64,000 nucleotides of DNA from Beijerinckiaceae bacterium (GCA_027532775.1 JAPZTO010000002.1:310001-374000), one strand, 5' to 3'. Counted from the stretch's first letter, positions 47,558-57,537 are shown. Notes: generated by a model from the sequence alone, not told the origin. Program-made: numbers and translations.

Positions 47558-49843
47558 TCAGGCCTTCCGGGCTTGCGCCTCGACAACCGCGAGGGCTGTC
47601 ATGTTGACCACGCCGCGCGCGGTGGTCGATGGCGGCAAGATATGGGCCGGCATCGCGGTGCCGAGCAGGATCGGGCCGACTGGCAGCGCGTCCGCCAGAA
47701 CCTTGGTGAGCTGGTAGGCGATGTTGGCCGCATCCAGATTCGGCATGACGAGCACGTTCGCCTCGCTCTTTAGGCGCGAATGCGGCAGCACACGCTCGCG
47801 GATGATATCCGACAGCGCTGTATCGGCCTGCATCTCACCGTCGACTTCCAGATCCGGTGCGCGTTCGGCAAGGATCCGGGCCGCCTCGCGCATTTTCCGG
47901 GCGCTGGCCCCATCATGCGAGCCGAAATCGGAATGCGAGACGAGCGCGATTTTTGGCTCGATGCCGAAGCGCCGCACTTCCGTGCCGGCCCGCAGGGCAA
48001 TCTCGACCAGCTGGGCCGGGTCCGGGTCCTCGTGGACATGCGTATCGGCAAGGAAGAAGGCACCCTTGTTGGTGATCATCAGGCTCATCGCCGCCAGTTC
48101 CTTGACGCCCGGGGCAAGGCCGATCACATCCCGCAGGATGCGCAGGCGGGACTGGAACCGGCCTTCGAGGCCGCAGATCATTGCATCGGCATCGCCGCGC
48201 CGGACGGCGATGGCAGCGATCACCGTATTGTTGGTGCGCACCATCGTGCGGGCGGCATCCGGCGTCACGCCCTTGCGGCCGGCCACTTCGAGATAGGTCT
48301 GCACATAGTCGCGATAGCGCGGGTCATCTTCCGGATTGACCAGCTCGAAATCACGGCCCGGCCTGATCGACAGGCCGAAACGCTGGAGTCGCTGCTCGAC
48401 AACCGACGGGCGGCCGACGAGGATCGGCAAGGCGACGCCTTCTTCCAGCACCGTCTGCGCGGCGCGCAGGCAGCGTTCATCCTCGCCTTCGGCATAGATG
48501 ACGCGCTTGGGTTCGGCCCTCGCCGCGCGGAAGATCGGCCGCATGATGAAGCCGGACCGGAAGACGAAGCGGTTCAGCCGTTCCTCGTATGCGGCGAAAT
48601 CATCGATCGGCGCGCGCGCCACGCCGCTTTCCATCGCCGCCTTGGCAACCGCCGGGGCAATGCGGAGGATGAGGCGCGGATCGAAGGGTGAGGGAATGAG
48701 CGATTCCGGCCCGAAATTCCGCGAAGCCCCGCCATAGGCGCGGGCGACGACGTCAGACGGGGCCTCGCGCGCCAGTTCGGCGATGGCGCGCACGGCGGCC
48801 ATCTTCATTTCCTCGTTGATCGTGGTGGCGGCACAATCGAGCGCGCCGCGGAAGATATAGGGGAAGCAGAGTACGTTGTTGACCTGATTAGGATAATCCG
48901 ACCGACCGGTGCAGATCATCGCATCAGGCCGCGCTTCCAGCGCCAGTTCCGGCATGATCTCGGGATTCGGGTTGGCCAGAGCCATGACAAGCGGCTTGGC
49001 GGCCATCTTCTTCAGGAGTTCCGGCTTCAAGACGCCGGCGGCCGAGAGGCCGAGGAAGATATCCGCGCCGTCGATGACCTCGGCCAGCGTGCGCTTGTCG
49101 GTTTCCTGCGCATAGACGGCCTTCCAGCGGTCCATCTGCGCTTCGCGGCCCTTGTAGGCCACGCCCTCGATATCCGTCACCCAGATGTTCGCGCGCGGGA
49201 TGCCGAGGCTGACCAGCAGGTTCAGGCAGGCAAGCGCCGCTGCGCCGGCACCGGAGGTCACGAGCTTGACCTGGTCGAGCTTCTTGCCCGCCAGTTCGAC
49301 CGCATTGAGAATGGCCGCCGCCACGATGATGGCCGTGCCATGCTGGTCGTCATGGAAAACCGGAATGTTCATGCGCTCGCGGCACATGGCCTCGACCTCG
49401 AAACATTCCGGGGACTTGATATCCTCGAGATTGATGCCGCCGAAGGTCGGCTCGAGCGAGGTGATGATATCCACCAGTTGCTCGACGCGCTTTTCCTTGA
49501 TCTCGATGTCGAAGACGTCGATCCCGGCGAATTTCTTGAACAGGACGGCCTTGCCCTCCATTACCGGCTTGGATGCCAGCGGGCCGATATCGCCGAGGCC
49601 GAGCACGGCCGTGCCGTTGGTGATTACAGCAACAAGGTTCTGCCGGGTTGTCAGGTTGGCGGCTTCAGCGGGATCGTCGACAATGGCCTCGCAGGCTGCA
49701 GCGACGCCGGGAGAATAGGCCAGGGCCAGGTCGCGCTGGTTACCCAGCGGCTTGGTGGCCACGATCTCCAGTTTTCCCGGCTTGGGCAGGCGATGATAGA
49801 CCAGTGCGCCCGACCGCAGATCCTTCGACATTTCTACCGGCAT
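47558..49843 (-). CDS. maeB: NADP-dependent malic enzyme with phosphotransacetylase-like domain
   Basis: Decarboxylates malate to pyruvate with NADP reduction. The 761-residue fusion has a malic enzyme domain at 1-430 (the [20 protein letters not shown] nucleotide-binding motif, and [12 protein letters not shown] near the N terminus) and a phosphotransacetylase-like domain at about 445-761 ([17 protein letters not shown] and later DAANIAYQL). In characterised MaeB proteins the C-terminal domain has no transacetylase activity and senses acetyl-CoA. Start at MPVEMSKD is supported by GGGAGG five bases upstream. Confidence 0.96.
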   Translation of the reverse strand: MPVEMSKDLRSGALVYHRLPKPGKLEIVATKPLGNQRDLALAYSPGVAAACEAIVDDPAEAANLTTRQNLVAVITNGTAVLGLGDIGPLASKPVMEGKAVLFKKFAGIDVFDIEIKEKRVEQLVDIITSLEPTFGGINLEDIKSPECFEVEAMCRERMNIPVFHDDQHGTAIIVAAAILNAVELAGKKLDQVKLVTSGAGAAALACLNLLVSLGIPRANIWVTDIEGVAYKGREAQMDRWKAVYAQETDKRTLAEVIDGADIFLGLSAAGVLKPELLKKMAAKPLVMALANPNPEIMPELALEARPDAMICTGRSDYPNQVNNVLCFPYIFRGALDCAATTINEEMKMAAVRAIAELAREAPSDVVARAYGGASRNFGPESLIPSPFDPRLILRIAPAVAKAAMESGVARAPIDDFAAYEERLNRFVFRSGFIMRPIFRAARAEPKRVIYAEGEDERCLRAAQTVLEEGVALPILVGRPSVVEQRLQRFGLSIRPGRDFELVNPEDDPRYRDYVQTYLEVAGRKGVTPDAARTMVRTNNTVIAAIAVRRGDADAMICGLEGRFQSRLRILRDVIGLAPGVKELAAMSLMITNKGAFFLADTHVHEDPDPAQLVEIALRAGTEVRRFGIEPKIALVSHSDFGSHDGASARKMREAARILAERAPDLEVDGEMQADTALSDIIRERVLPHSRLKSEANVLVMPNLDAANIAYQLTKVLADALPVGPILLGTAMPAHILPPSTTARGVVNMTALAVVEAQARKA

Positions 49844-50026
49844 GATTCCTCCCCCCGAACGTCTTTGCCTGTCTGGTTATACGAAAGGTGCACGCGGCGC
49901 GAGGGGGGAGCGATGCGCCAGCGGCAGGAGCGCCCTTCCGCCCGGGCATGGCGGCGGGCGGCTTCCCTTCCGGCGCGTTTCGGCCTAATCGCGCAGGCTG
50001 GCCGCTGGCAGAAAAGGAATCGGCTC

Positions 50027-50239
50027 ATGGATGTGCGCGACTGCAATGGCACGCCGCTCAAGGAAGGCGACAACGTTCAGGTCATCAAGGACCTGAAGGT
50101 CAAGGGTACATCCTCGACCGTGAAGCGCGGCACCCTGATCAAGGGCATTCACCTGACGGATGACCCTGACCTCATCGAATGCCGGGTCGAGAAGATCAAG
50201 GGCCTCGTGCTCCGCACCGAGTTTCTCAAGAAAGCGTGA
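50027..50239 (+). CDS. short PhnA-like (YjdM C-terminal) protein
   Basis: A 70-residue protein matching the C-terminal half of PhnA/YjdM: VRDCNGTPLKEGDNVQVIKDLKVKGTSSTVKRGT and DLIECRVEKIKGLVLRTEFLKKA. The N-terminal zinc ribbon of the longer form is missing. PhnA was named for alkylphosphonate use, but that role is doubtful. GGAATCGG precedes the ATG. The next gene starts three bases after its stop, so the two are probably co-translated. Confidence 0.88.
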   Translation: MDVRDCNGTPLKEGDNVQVIKDLKVKGTSSTVKRGTLIKGIHLTDDPDLIECRVEKIKGLVLRTEFLKKA

Positions 50240-50242
50240 CCC

Positions 50243-50965
50243 TTGGCCGCCTTCAAGCCCTTCCGCACCTGGCTGGCGCGCCGGATCTTCCCGGATCGCG
50301 AGGCTTTCCGCCATCCGCCAGCGGATGCGGCGGCGCGGCGTGCGGCGTGGTTCGACTTCCTGTTTGTCGATTTCGGCATTCTCCGCCTGTTCTGGAAGAA
50401 CCGGGCCTGGGTGACGCCTCGTGTCCTGCGGATGAACCAGCCTTATCCCGGTGATATCGCCCGGGTCGCGCGGGCCGGCATCCGCACCATCGTGACAGCG
50501 CGGCACGACCCCCGCCATGGTGGCAATGCGCTGGTTGCAGAGGCGGCGCAAAGGCATGGGCTGACCTATCTCACCCTGCCGCTCTTCTCCCGCTCGGCGC
50601 CGTTCCAGCAGGCCATCCTCGATGCCGGTCGCGCGCTGCAGCAGGCCGAGTACCCGCTGCTGATCCATTGCAAATCCGGCGCGGACAGGGCCGGCTTTCT
50701 CTCGGCGCTCTATCTTGTCGTGGTCGAGGGGCGTCCGGTCCGCGAGGCGAAGGGCCAGCTCAGCCTCCGGCACCTGCATATCCGCGCTTCCCGCACCGGC
50801 GTGCTCGATACGGTGTTCGAGACCTATCTCAAGGCCTATCCGGACGAGTCCAAGCCCTTTCTCGATTGGGTTCGCGATGAGTATGACCCCGAAGCCATCG
50901 ACCGGGATTACCAGGCCCAAGGCATCGCGGATTTCATCGACCGGGTCATCCTGCGCCACGAGTAA
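50243..50965 (+). CDS. tyrosine/dual-specificity phosphatase family protein
   Basis: A 240-residue protein with the Cys-phosphatase loop H142-C143-KSGAD-R149, so Cys 143 is the nucleophile and Arg 149 binds phosphate. The general acid should be an Asp in the TARHDP region. The start is TTG at 50243, three bases after the PhnA-like stop; a ribosome-binding site is not obvious, so translation may be coupled. It is the first gene before the glycan island and could regulate it, as phosphatases do in capsule systems, but it is not a low-molecular-weight Wzb-type enzyme. Confidence 0.87.
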   Translation: MAAFKPFRTWLARRIFPDREAFRHPPADAAARRAAWFDFLFVDFGILRLFWKNRAWVTPRVLRMNQPYPGDIARVARAGIRTIVTARHDPRHGGNALVAEAAQRHGLTYLTLPLFSRSAPFQQAILDAGRALQQAEYPLLIHCKSGADRAGFLSALYLVVVEGRPVREAKGQLSLRHLHIRASRTGVLDTVFETYLKAYPDESKPFLDWVRDEYDPEAIDRDYQAQGIADFIDRVILRHE

Positions 50966-51025
50966 CTCTGTTGAACCCGTCCCGGGGCTCGATTAAACCG
51001 GCTGTCACCCTGCAAGGATCCATCG

Positions 51026-51967
51026 ATGCGCATTCTCGTCACCATCTGCACGCGCGCCCGGCCGAAAATGCTGGAGGCCTGCCTGCGCTCCGTGACGGCG
51101 CAGCAGGTGCCCGAGGGCGTGACCTGCGATATCGCGGTGATCGAGAATGACAGCGCCCTCCATTGCACGCCGATTGTCCGCAAGGTCGCTGAGGAGACGG
51201 GCAGAGTAATCCATGCCGTGCTCGAGACGGAGCTTGGCCTGCCTTTCGCTCGGAACCGCTGCGGCACCTTCGCGGTCGAGCAGGGCTATGACTGGGCGCT
51301 CTATATCGACGATGACGAAGTGGCCACGCCAGGCTGGCTCGCCACGCTCGTTGCCGCGGCTCGGCAGGACCCGGCCGATGTCTACTATGCCCGCGTTGTC
51401 TCGGTCTTCCCCGAGGGGACGCCCGAATGGATGGCTTTGCCCGAGGTCAACAAGCGGCCGACCGGCACGGTCCTCTCCAAGGCCGAGGGCCACAACACGA
51501 TGGTGCATCGCCGCGTTTTCGCCGAGGACGGGCTGAACCTCCGGTTCGATACCGCCCTGCGCTTTACCGGGGGCAGCGACACGGATTTCTTCAGCCGAGT
51601 TCACAAGGCCGGCGGCAGGATCATCTGGGTGGGTGAAGCGGTTGTCGAAGAGACAATCCCGGCCTCCCGCATGAACTTGCGCTGGCAGCTCAACCGCACC
51701 TTCCGCGTCGCCATCAACATCTCGGTGCTGCACGAAAAGCAACGCGGCAAGGCGGCTTCCTCGTGGCGGAGCCTCGCCAAGGGAACCGGCCGCGTGCTGG
51801 GTGGCATGCTGCAATTGCCGGTCGGTGTTGCCCTGTCACTGGTTGCGCCGCTCAAGGGCCGGATGTTCGCCTTCAAGGCCGCCAAACAGGTCGCTTCCGG
51901 CCTTGGTTCCTTCGCCTATCTGCTCGGCATCCGGCCGGAGCCTTACCGCAAGGTCGATGGCGGCTGA
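51026..51967 (+). CDS. glycosyltransferase family 2
   Basis: A 313-residue GT-A glycosyltransferase: MRILVTICTRARPKMLEACLRSV at the start, the DxD-type motif ALYIDDDEVATPGWL near residue 93, and GHNTMVHRRVFAEDG followed by the GGSDTDFFSRVHKAG acceptor/catalytic region. Residues after about 230 are Arg/Lys-rich and amphipathic (VLGGMLQLPVGVALSLVAPLK), so it may attach to the membrane. Donor and acceptor sugars cannot be told. It opens the island and converges with asnB. Confidence 0.92.
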   Translation: MRILVTICTRARPKMLEACLRSVTAQQVPEGVTCDIAVIENDSALHCTPIVRKVAEETGRVIHAVLETELGLPFARNRCGTFAVEQGYDWALYIDDDEVATPGWLATLVAAARQDPADVYYARVVSVFPEGTPEWMALPEVNKRPTGTVLSKAEGHNTMVHRRVFAEDGLNLRFDTALRFTGGSDTDFFSRVHKAGGRIIWVGEAVVEETIPASRMNLRWQLNRTFRVAINISVLHEKQRGKAASSWRSLAKGTGRVLGGMLQLPVGVALSLVAPLKGRMFAFKAAKQVASGLGSFAYLLGIRPEPYRKVDGG

Positions 51968-51979
51968 GGCCGCACCGGA

Positions 51980-53935
51980 TCAGGCCCTTCGCTCCTCGGC
52001 ATCAAGATAGAGCTGCGCAATGAAGAGCGTCCAGATCAGGTTCACCCGACGCTGGCCGCCGGCAAGGAAATCCGCCCAGATCGCCTGAACCAGCGTCGTG
52101 TCGAGCAGCCCCTGCCGGTTCAGCCGCTCTTTTGAGAACAGGTCCGAGGCGAGCGTACGGAATGGCCCGCGCAGCCAGTCTGCGGCGGGAATGCCGAAGC
52201 CCTGTTTCGGCCGATCCCAGAGGTTGCGCGGCACGTAGCGTCCCAGGACGGCGCGGAGCAACGCCTTGCGCTCGCGGCCCCGCATCTTCAGCTCGTCCGG
52301 CAAGGACCAGGCGAAGCGGATGATGTCCGGATCGAGCAGCGGAATGCGCGTCTCGAGACTGTGGGCCATGGCCGCGCGATCCACCTTCACCAGAATATCG
52401 TCCGGCAGGTAGCGGACCGCATCGAGCAATGTGGCCTGATCCAGCGCGGACCAATCGCCCCGGCCGGCCAGCGCACCGACCAGCGGCTCGAAAGCCGGCA
52501 TGGCGCCGCGCACCAGCCGATGCGCAGGGTCGATCACGGTGAAGCTCCGTTCATAGGACTCCACCACGTTGCCGGCGCCCATCGGCGCCTCGAGATCGGC
52601 AAGGCGGAGGTCAAGTGCGTGCAGCGAGCGCTTGCCCAGATGCGTCCGCCCCAGCATCAGGGCCGGGCGAACGAGCCCCAAGCGGATCATGCGGTAGTAC
52701 AGGCTCGCACCCAGCCGATGGGCCTGCCCTTTCAGGCCGCTATCCCATTTCCGTCTGAGGGAATGATAGCGTCCGTAGCCGGCAAATAACTCATCGCCGG
52801 CATCGCCCGACAGGGCAACCGTCACCTTGGTGCGGGCAAATTGCGTCACCAGCCAGGTTGGCAACTGGCTCGGATCGGCGAAGGGCTCGTCATAGGTGGC
52901 CGGCATGCGGGTGACCAGGTCGCAGGCATCCTGGCCCGAGAGCTGGATCTCGTTATGGGATGTGCCGAGATGCCGGGCAATGTCGCGTGCGAAGCGGGAT
53001 TCGTCGAATTCCGCTTCCTTGAAGCCGAGCGAAAAGGTCTCGATCGGTGTCGAGCGCTGCGCCTGCATGATGGCAGCGATGGTCGAGGAATCGATCCCGC
53101 CCGAGAGAAAGGCGCCGACCGGGACATCGGCGATCACTTGCCGCCGGATCGAGGCATTGAGCAGGCGGTCCAGCTCGTCCGTTGCCGCGTCGAAGGAGCC
53201 GGCGAAGCGATTGGCCTTGCTCGCGGTGGCGATGGTGACACTGTCCCAGTAGACGACCTCGCGCCCTGCTCCGCCCTCGCCGGGGCCGAACAGCCGATAG
53301 CTGCCTGGCCGGATCTTGTGGGCGGACCGGTAGAGCGTGGCCGGCGCGACGATGTAGCCGTGGCGGAGGAACTGCGTCAGGGCCGTCCGGTCGAGATCGC
53401 CGCGCCAGGCCGGGTGGGCCTTCAGCGCCTTGAGTTCGGAGGCGAAGGTCAGCGCACCGTCGATTTCGCTCCAGAAGAGCGGCTTCTCGCCCATCGGATC
53501 ACGGGCGAGCGCGATAGTGCCGCTCTGGTGGTCGTAGAGCGCGAAGGCGAACATGCCGCGCAGGCGTGGTAGCGCCCCGTCCAGCCCGAAGGCTTCGATG
53601 GCGGCCAGCGCCACCTCGGTATCGGAATGACCGCGCCAGGCCGGCGCCTTGCCAGCCTGTTCGAGTTCCGCCCGGAGATCGTGGAAATTGTAGATCTCGC
53701 CGTTGAGCGTGATCGCATAACGCCCGGAAGCCGAGAGCATTGGCTGGGCCCCGGCGGGCGAGAGATCCTGGATGGCGAGCCGCCTCTGGCCGAGGGCAAC
53801 GCCCCTTTGTTCGCTGGTCCAGATGCCTTCGTCATCCGGGCCGCGATGGCGGATGGCCTCGTTCATCCGTTTGAGCGCTGGCAGGTCCGACGGCGTCAGG
53901 CCGCCTTGCCGGAACAGTCCGGAAATGCCGCACAT
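51980..53935 (-). CDS. asnB: asparagine synthase (glutamine-hydrolysing) family amidotransferase
   Basis: A 651-residue protein with the N-terminal Ntn glutaminase domain (nucleophile Cys 2 in MCGISGLFRQGG, then LNGEIYNFHDLR) and the C-terminal ATP-pyrophosphatase domain (PVGAFLSGGIDSSTIAAIM, the PP-loop, and ALSGDAGDELFAGYGRY). MCGISG is the true start because the mature enzyme needs Cys at position 2; the frame is open for 53 codons upstream. Members within polysaccharide gene clusters often amidate sugar carboxyl groups rather than aspartate, and the neighbours here suggest that, but this is inference. Confidence 0.93.
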   Translation of the reverse strand: MCGISGLFRQGGLTPSDLPALKRMNEAIRHRGPDDEGIWTSEQRGVALGQRRLAIQDLSPAGAQPMLSASGRYAITLNGEIYNFHDLRAELEQAGKAPAWRGHSDTEVALAAIEAFGLDGALPRLRGMFAFALYDHQSGTIALARDPMGEKPLFWSEIDGALTFASELKALKAHPAWRGDLDRTALTQFLRHGYIVAPATLYRSAHKIRPGSYRLFGPGEGGAGREVVYWDSVTIATASKANRFAGSFDAATDELDRLLNASIRRQVIADVPVGAFLSGGIDSSTIAAIMQAQRSTPIETFSLGFKEAEFDESRFARDIARHLGTSHNEIQLSGQDACDLVTRMPATYDEPFADPSQLPTWLVTQFARTKVTVALSGDAGDELFAGYGRYHSLRRKWDSGLKGQAHRLGASLYYRMIRLGLVRPALMLGRTHLGKRSLHALDLRLADLEAPMGAGNVVESYERSFTVIDPAHRLVRGAMPAFEPLVGALAGRGDWSALDQATLLDAVRYLPDDILVKVDRAAMAHSLETRIPLLDPDIIRFAWSLPDELKMRGRERKALLRAVLGRYVPRNLWDRPKQGFGIPAADWLRGPFRTLASDLFSKERLNRQGLLDTTLVQAIWADFLAGGQRRVNLIWTLFIAQLYLDAEERRA

Positions 53936-53983
53936 TCCGTTTCTCCACGCCTGTCCGGCCAGCGAAAGCCTTCGGCCGGCGAG

Positions 53984-54011
53984 TTGACTTGTCCCCGCGT
54001 CCTTGTACCTA
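53984..54011 (+). promoter_or_regulatory. candidate sigma-70-type promoter of the methyltransferase-fucosyltransferase unit
   Basis: TTGACT (53984-53989), 16 bases, then TACCTA (54006-54011), in the region between divergent asnB and the methyltransferase gene. The -35 matches five of six consensus positions; the -10 is weak. It lies about 75 bp before the methyltransferase start. Confidence 0.35.
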
Positions 54012-54084
54012 GTCCGGCGTAAAGTAAAGCCGCGACGGATTGCGGCGGGGGCTCCCGCCGCATCTGACCGGTCAGGAAGAGCCG

Positions 54085-54813
54085 ATGACGACAAGCAGCG
54101 AAGAGCGCGCCCAGCACTATGACAAGGCCTTCTTCGAGGGCTTTGCCGAGGATTCTCAGCGCTCGGCGGGAATCGTCCTCGGCCATCTGCTCGAACTGTA
54201 TCGCCCGGCTGCGATCCTCGACGTCGGGTGTGGTGTCGGCACTTGGCTGCGCGCGGCGCAGGAACTGGGTATCGCCGGATTGCGCGGGCTGGACGGGCCC
54301 TGGGTCAGTTCTGACCAGCTGCGCATTCCTGCCGAAGCCTTCGAGCGGATCGATTTCGAGGCAGCCGACTGGCCGGAAATCCGCCCTGTCGATCTCGCGA
54401 TCTCGCTGGAAGTGGCCGAGCATCTCTCGCCGGAGGCCGGCGACCGGCTCGTGCGCTATCTCTGCCGTTCGGCGCCTGTGGTGCTGTTCTCGGCGGCCAT
54501 TCCGAACCAGGGCGGCGAAGGGCACCGGAACGAGCAATGGCAATCCTACTGGGCCGAGCGTTTCGCCCGCGAGGGCTATGTTCCGCGCACGGCGCTGCGA
54601 TCGGCGGTCTGGGCCGATGACCGGGTGGAGTTCTGGTACCAGCAGAACATGATCCTCTATGTCGCCGACAGTCATGCCGCCTATTTCCCGGCTGCGGCAG
54701 CGGATGCGATGGTCGATGCTGTCCATCCCCGGCTCTACCATATCCGGGTGATCAAGCGCGAAAAGCGCCGCAATCGCTGGAAGCGCTTCCTGCCCTTCCT
54801 CCGGCAGGGATAA
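54085..54813 (+). CDS. class I SAM-dependent methyltransferase
   Basis: A 242-residue protein with the SAM motif I ILDVGCGVGTWL (about residues 40-51), motif II-like ISLEVAEHLSPEAG, and a basic C terminus (KREKRRNRWKRFLPF). Start at MTTSSEER with AGGAAGAG upstream; an earlier Met would add 15 residues. The fucosyltransferase gene begins four bases after its stop, so the pair is one unit; a sugar hydroxyl is a likely substrate, by context. Confidence 0.87.
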   Translation: MTTSSEERAQHYDKAFFEGFAEDSQRSAGIVLGHLLELYRPAAILDVGCGVGTWLRAAQELGIAGLRGLDGPWVSSDQLRIPAEAFERIDFEAADWPEIRPVDLAISLEVAEHLSPEAGDRLVRYLCRSAPVVLFSAAIPNQGGEGHRNEQWQSYWAERFAREGYVPRTALRSAVWADDRVEFWYQQNMILYVADSHAAYFPAAAADAMVDAVHPRLYHIRVIKREKRRNRWKRFLPFLRQG

Positions 54814-54817
54814 GCCC

Positions 54818-55693
54818 ATGGCCATCATCCGCGTGGAACTTCTCGGAGGGCTCGGCAACCAGCTCTTTCAGGCCGCGGCCGGCTTCGCGCTGGCGCAGCG
54901 GACCGGCGCAGCGCTGGAATTCGACATTTCGCGCTTCCGTGCAGCTGGCAGCCGCGCCTATGCCCTCGAGGGGCTCGCGCATGGCGCCCGGGTTGTCGGC
55001 GGGCCGCGCGACGGTGCGGGGCGCCTGATCAACCGCGTCGGCCGTGCGCTGAGTTTCGGCCGGGCCAAAGCGCCGGTCGGCTGGCAGGGCAGCGCGTTCC
55101 GCGAGCGCGACTATGCCTATGACTCCCGATTCGAGACGCTGGCCGCGCCCTGCTATCTCTCGGGCTATTTCCACTCCGAGAAATACTTTGCGCCGGCAGC
55201 AGAGGAAGTCCGCCGCGCTTTCTCGCTCGAGCCGCAACTGGGCGATGCAGCCCGGGCTTTCGCGGCGTCGATGGCGCCGGAGAGCCTGGCCGTCCATCTT
55301 CGCGTCGGTGATTTCAAGGCCGCGCAGCATTTCAACGCGGTTCATGGCACGCTGGGCATGTCCTATTACCGGAATGCCATCGCGCTGGCGCGGGCGGCGC
55401 GGCCGATCGACGAGATCTATGTCTTCACCGACACACCGGAGGCCATTCCCGCGCTGATCCCGGCCGGCACGCCCTACCGGGCCGTGACAGGCCATTCCGC
55501 GCCGGAAGACCTCTACCTGATGAGCCGGGCGCGGGCGCATATCATGGCCAACAGCACGTTCAGCTGGTGGAGCGCGTGGTTCGATCCGCGGCCGGACAAG
55601 CTGGTCATCGCGCCGAGGGCCTGGCTGGCGCCGGAAGCCCTGCGCAAGACCTATATCGGTGATCTCTATCCCGAGGGGTGGGTGATGCTCTGA
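54818..55693 (+). CDS. alpha-1,2-fucosyltransferase (GT11)
   Basis: Transfers fucose from GDP-fucose to a galactose or similar acceptor in an alpha-1,2 link. The 291-residue protein has all GT11 motifs: GGLGNQLFQ at 10-18, the GDP-binding H160-x-R162-x-G-D165 in AVHLRVGDF, and N245-STFSWWSAWF. This is a strong match. Genes for GDP-fucose synthesis are not in the window. It lies in the glycan island directly after a methyltransferase gene. Confidence 0.92.
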   Translation: MAIIRVELLGGLGNQLFQAAAGFALAQRTGAALEFDISRFRAAGSRAYALEGLAHGARVVGGPRDGAGRLINRVGRALSFGRAKAPVGWQGSAFRERDYAYDSRFETLAAPCYLSGYFHSEKYFAPAAEEVRRAFSLEPQLGDAARAFAASMAPESLAVHLRVGDFKAAQHFNAVHGTLGMSYYRNAIALARAARPIDEIYVFTDTPEAIPALIPAGTPYRAVTGHSAPEDLYLMSRARAHIMANSTFSWWSAWFDPRPDKLVIAPRAWLAPEALRKTYIGDLYPEGWVML

Positions 55694-55708
55694 GTGCAGG
55701 GCCTCGCC

Positions 55709-56446
55709 TCAGGCACTCTTCTTCCGGTTGCGCCAGAAATAGAGCTTCCGTGCCACGCGATCCCGGAAGCGGACATCACGCCCGTCGAGATGCTGGACCG
55801 TTTTCGGCCAGCCGAGCGGGCCATAGAGCTGGCCGCCACCCATATAGCGGCAGAGCCCGCCCTCCAGCCCGATCCGGTCACCATCCGGCCGCCTCAGCAG
55901 CGGCACGACCTCGGCGAGATAGTAGCCGACATCAATGATCTGCGGGTTGTTCGACCGACCATTGATGCGGCAGAGCGGCACCTTGGTGCCCTCGACCGGC
56001 TCGAGGAACAGGTCATAGCCCTGCCGGATATTCCGGCGCTTGTTGAAGCGGATATAGTTGAAGCGATGCGCCCGCATATCCTCCACCATGTCCGGCAGGC
56101 CATGGGGGATGCGGTCACGCAGGAAGACGAAATCGTGTTCCAGCTGGACCGCATAGGGCGTGGTGGTCATCTCGACAGACTTCACGAAGCTGTCGATCAG
56201 GCCACGCGTCTCCACGATCTCGATCTCGAGCCCCGGCGTTCCCTGCCGGATCGCGTCGATCCAGGCGGTATGGTTCGCGCGGAAGGGCTTCGGATCAAGG
56301 AAGACGCGGATCGTCGTCTCACGGGCGCCCCGTTCACCATCAAAACAGGCGAAATAGGAGCGGATGGCTTCCGCAACGAGGCAATCCCCCGCATCCGCCG
56401 AAGCCACGTTCGAGAACACATTCAGGGTTATGGCCTCAAGCGCCAT
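55709..56446 (-). CDS. protein of unknown function in glycan island, possible GT-A glycosyltransferase
   Basis: I do not recognise this 245-residue protein with certainty. It has no signal peptide or membrane helix. The early AITLNVFSNVASADAG and the middle TTPYAVQLEHDFVFLRDRIP read like a nucleotide-sugar transferase core, where EHDF could be the metal-binding DxD variant; later come RINGRSNNPQIIDVGYY and GGLCRYMGGGQLYGPLG. The C terminus is basic (RVARKLYFWRNRKK). It reads leftward between the fucosyltransferase and another unknown gene, with a weak GGGAA before the start. Confidence 0.7.
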   Translation of the reverse strand: MALEAITLNVFSNVASADAGDCLVAEAIRSYFACFDGERGARETTIRVFLDPKPFRANHTAWIDAIRQGTPGLEIEIVETRGLIDSFVKSVEMTTTPYAVQLEHDFVFLRDRIPHGLPDMVEDMRAHRFNYIRFNKRRNIRQGYDLFLEPVEGTKVPLCRINGRSNNPQIIDVGYYLAEVVPLLRRPDGDRIGLEGGLCRYMGGGQLYGPLGWPKTVQHLDGRDVRFRDRVARKLYFWRNRKKSA

Positions 56447-56568
56447 CGCGGTTTCCCGGTTTAAGATTATCAGGCAATATATGCAGGATGAATAAATTCT
56501 GATGTTTTCATCTTGCGCCCTGAACTTTGCATGGCCTACACAGCGGCTGAATTCGTCATGAGAGGCCC

Positions 56569-57537
56569 ATGTCCGGTAGTCAAGCGCTGTTTCAGGCTGC
56601 CCTGCGGCTCTATTCGAGCCAGCCGGTGCGGGAATGGCGCTCGTATCTCAGCCGGGCGGCTTACCCGTTCTGGCCGCGCACAGACGCCTCCGGGCTCGTC
56701 AGTCAGGACATCTTGGAACGTGCCGACCCGGCTGCGTCGGACTGGCTCTGGCGGCGCCATGCCGGCGAAATCGATATTGATCCCGGCAGCGGCCAATTGC
56801 ACCGGCGCGGCAAGCGCCTGATCCTTCCCGCTGCCCTGCCCCATGAAGCGCCACGCGGTCTGCCCGACATCACCGCCTATCTCGGCGGGCGCATCATCGA
56901 ACGCGAACCGGCGCTCGTCCTCTTCGCAGATGCCGATTGCTCGTTCGGGGCCTTTGTGACGCGCCTGCTGCCGCGCTTCTTCGCGCTCGATGCACTGGGC
57001 GTTCACGCGGATACGTTGTTGCTGGTCACGCTCAATATGGGCCGGACGCTTGTTTTCCAGCATGCGATTTCCGATGGCGTGTTCCGCCATCGGCCCGTCG
57101 AACTGTTCCGGCCGGCTTCGATGATCCGGGTGACGCAGCTTGACGAAGTGTCGGTGCCGGCGCTCGCCCCGGCTGCTCTGACCAGGATGCAGGAGCGGCT
57201 GGCCCGCCTCTACCTGCAGGAACCGCCTGCCGAAACCGGGCCGGTGCTGATCTGCGAGGATGCCGCGCGCCGTGCGCCGGCTTTGCTGGCGAAGCTTGCC
57301 GCGGTGCGGCCCGATCTCGCCGGCGACATCACGGTCCTGGATCCCACACGGAACGCCCTGCGCGATCTCGTCCGCGCGGCGGCCCATGCGCCGGTGCTGG
57401 TTGTGTCTGACCATGGCGAGGTTGCCGCCACCCTGCTCGCTGTGAATCCCGCGCAGGACGTCATCATGCTCGGCAAAGCCGATCCCCAAGCGGACAAGCT
57501 GGTCCGGGCTGCCGGACGTTCCCTGACCGTCCTTTGA
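56569..57537 (+). CDS. protein of unknown function in glycan island, weakly GT61-like
   Basis: A 322-residue protein without signal peptide or membrane helices. The segment VLFADADCSFGAFVTRLLPRFFAL (near residues 117-140) recalls the region around the acceptor site of GT61-type glycosyltransferases, and the C-terminal half (VLICEDAARRAPALLAKLAA, then VLVVSDHGEVAATLLAVNPAQDVIML) looks like a nucleotide-binding Rossmann half. The resemblance is weak. Start follows GAGAGG. The 122 bp before it are AT-rich and divergent from the other unknown gene. Confidence 0.7.
   Translation: MSGSQALFQAALRLYSSQPVREWRSYLSRAAYPFWPRTDASGLVSQDILERADPAASDWLWRRHAGEIDIDPGSGQLHRRGKRLILPAALPHEAPRGLPDITAYLGGRIIEREPALVLFADADCSFGAFVTRLLPRFFALDALGVHADTLLLVTLNMGRTLVFQHAISDGVFRHRPVELFRPASMIRVTQLDEVSVPALAPAALTRMQERLARLYLQEPPAETGPVLICEDAARRAPALLAKLAAVRPDLAGDITVLDPTRNALRDLVRAAAHAPVLVVSDHGEVAATLLAVNPAQDVIMLGKADPQADKLVRAAGRSLTVL

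Noticed and set aside
50027-50965. PhnA-like and phosphatase genes as part of a phosphonate or toxin-antitoxin system
   Set aside because: There are no phn genes, and neither product resembles a toxin or antitoxin; close spacing alone is not enough.
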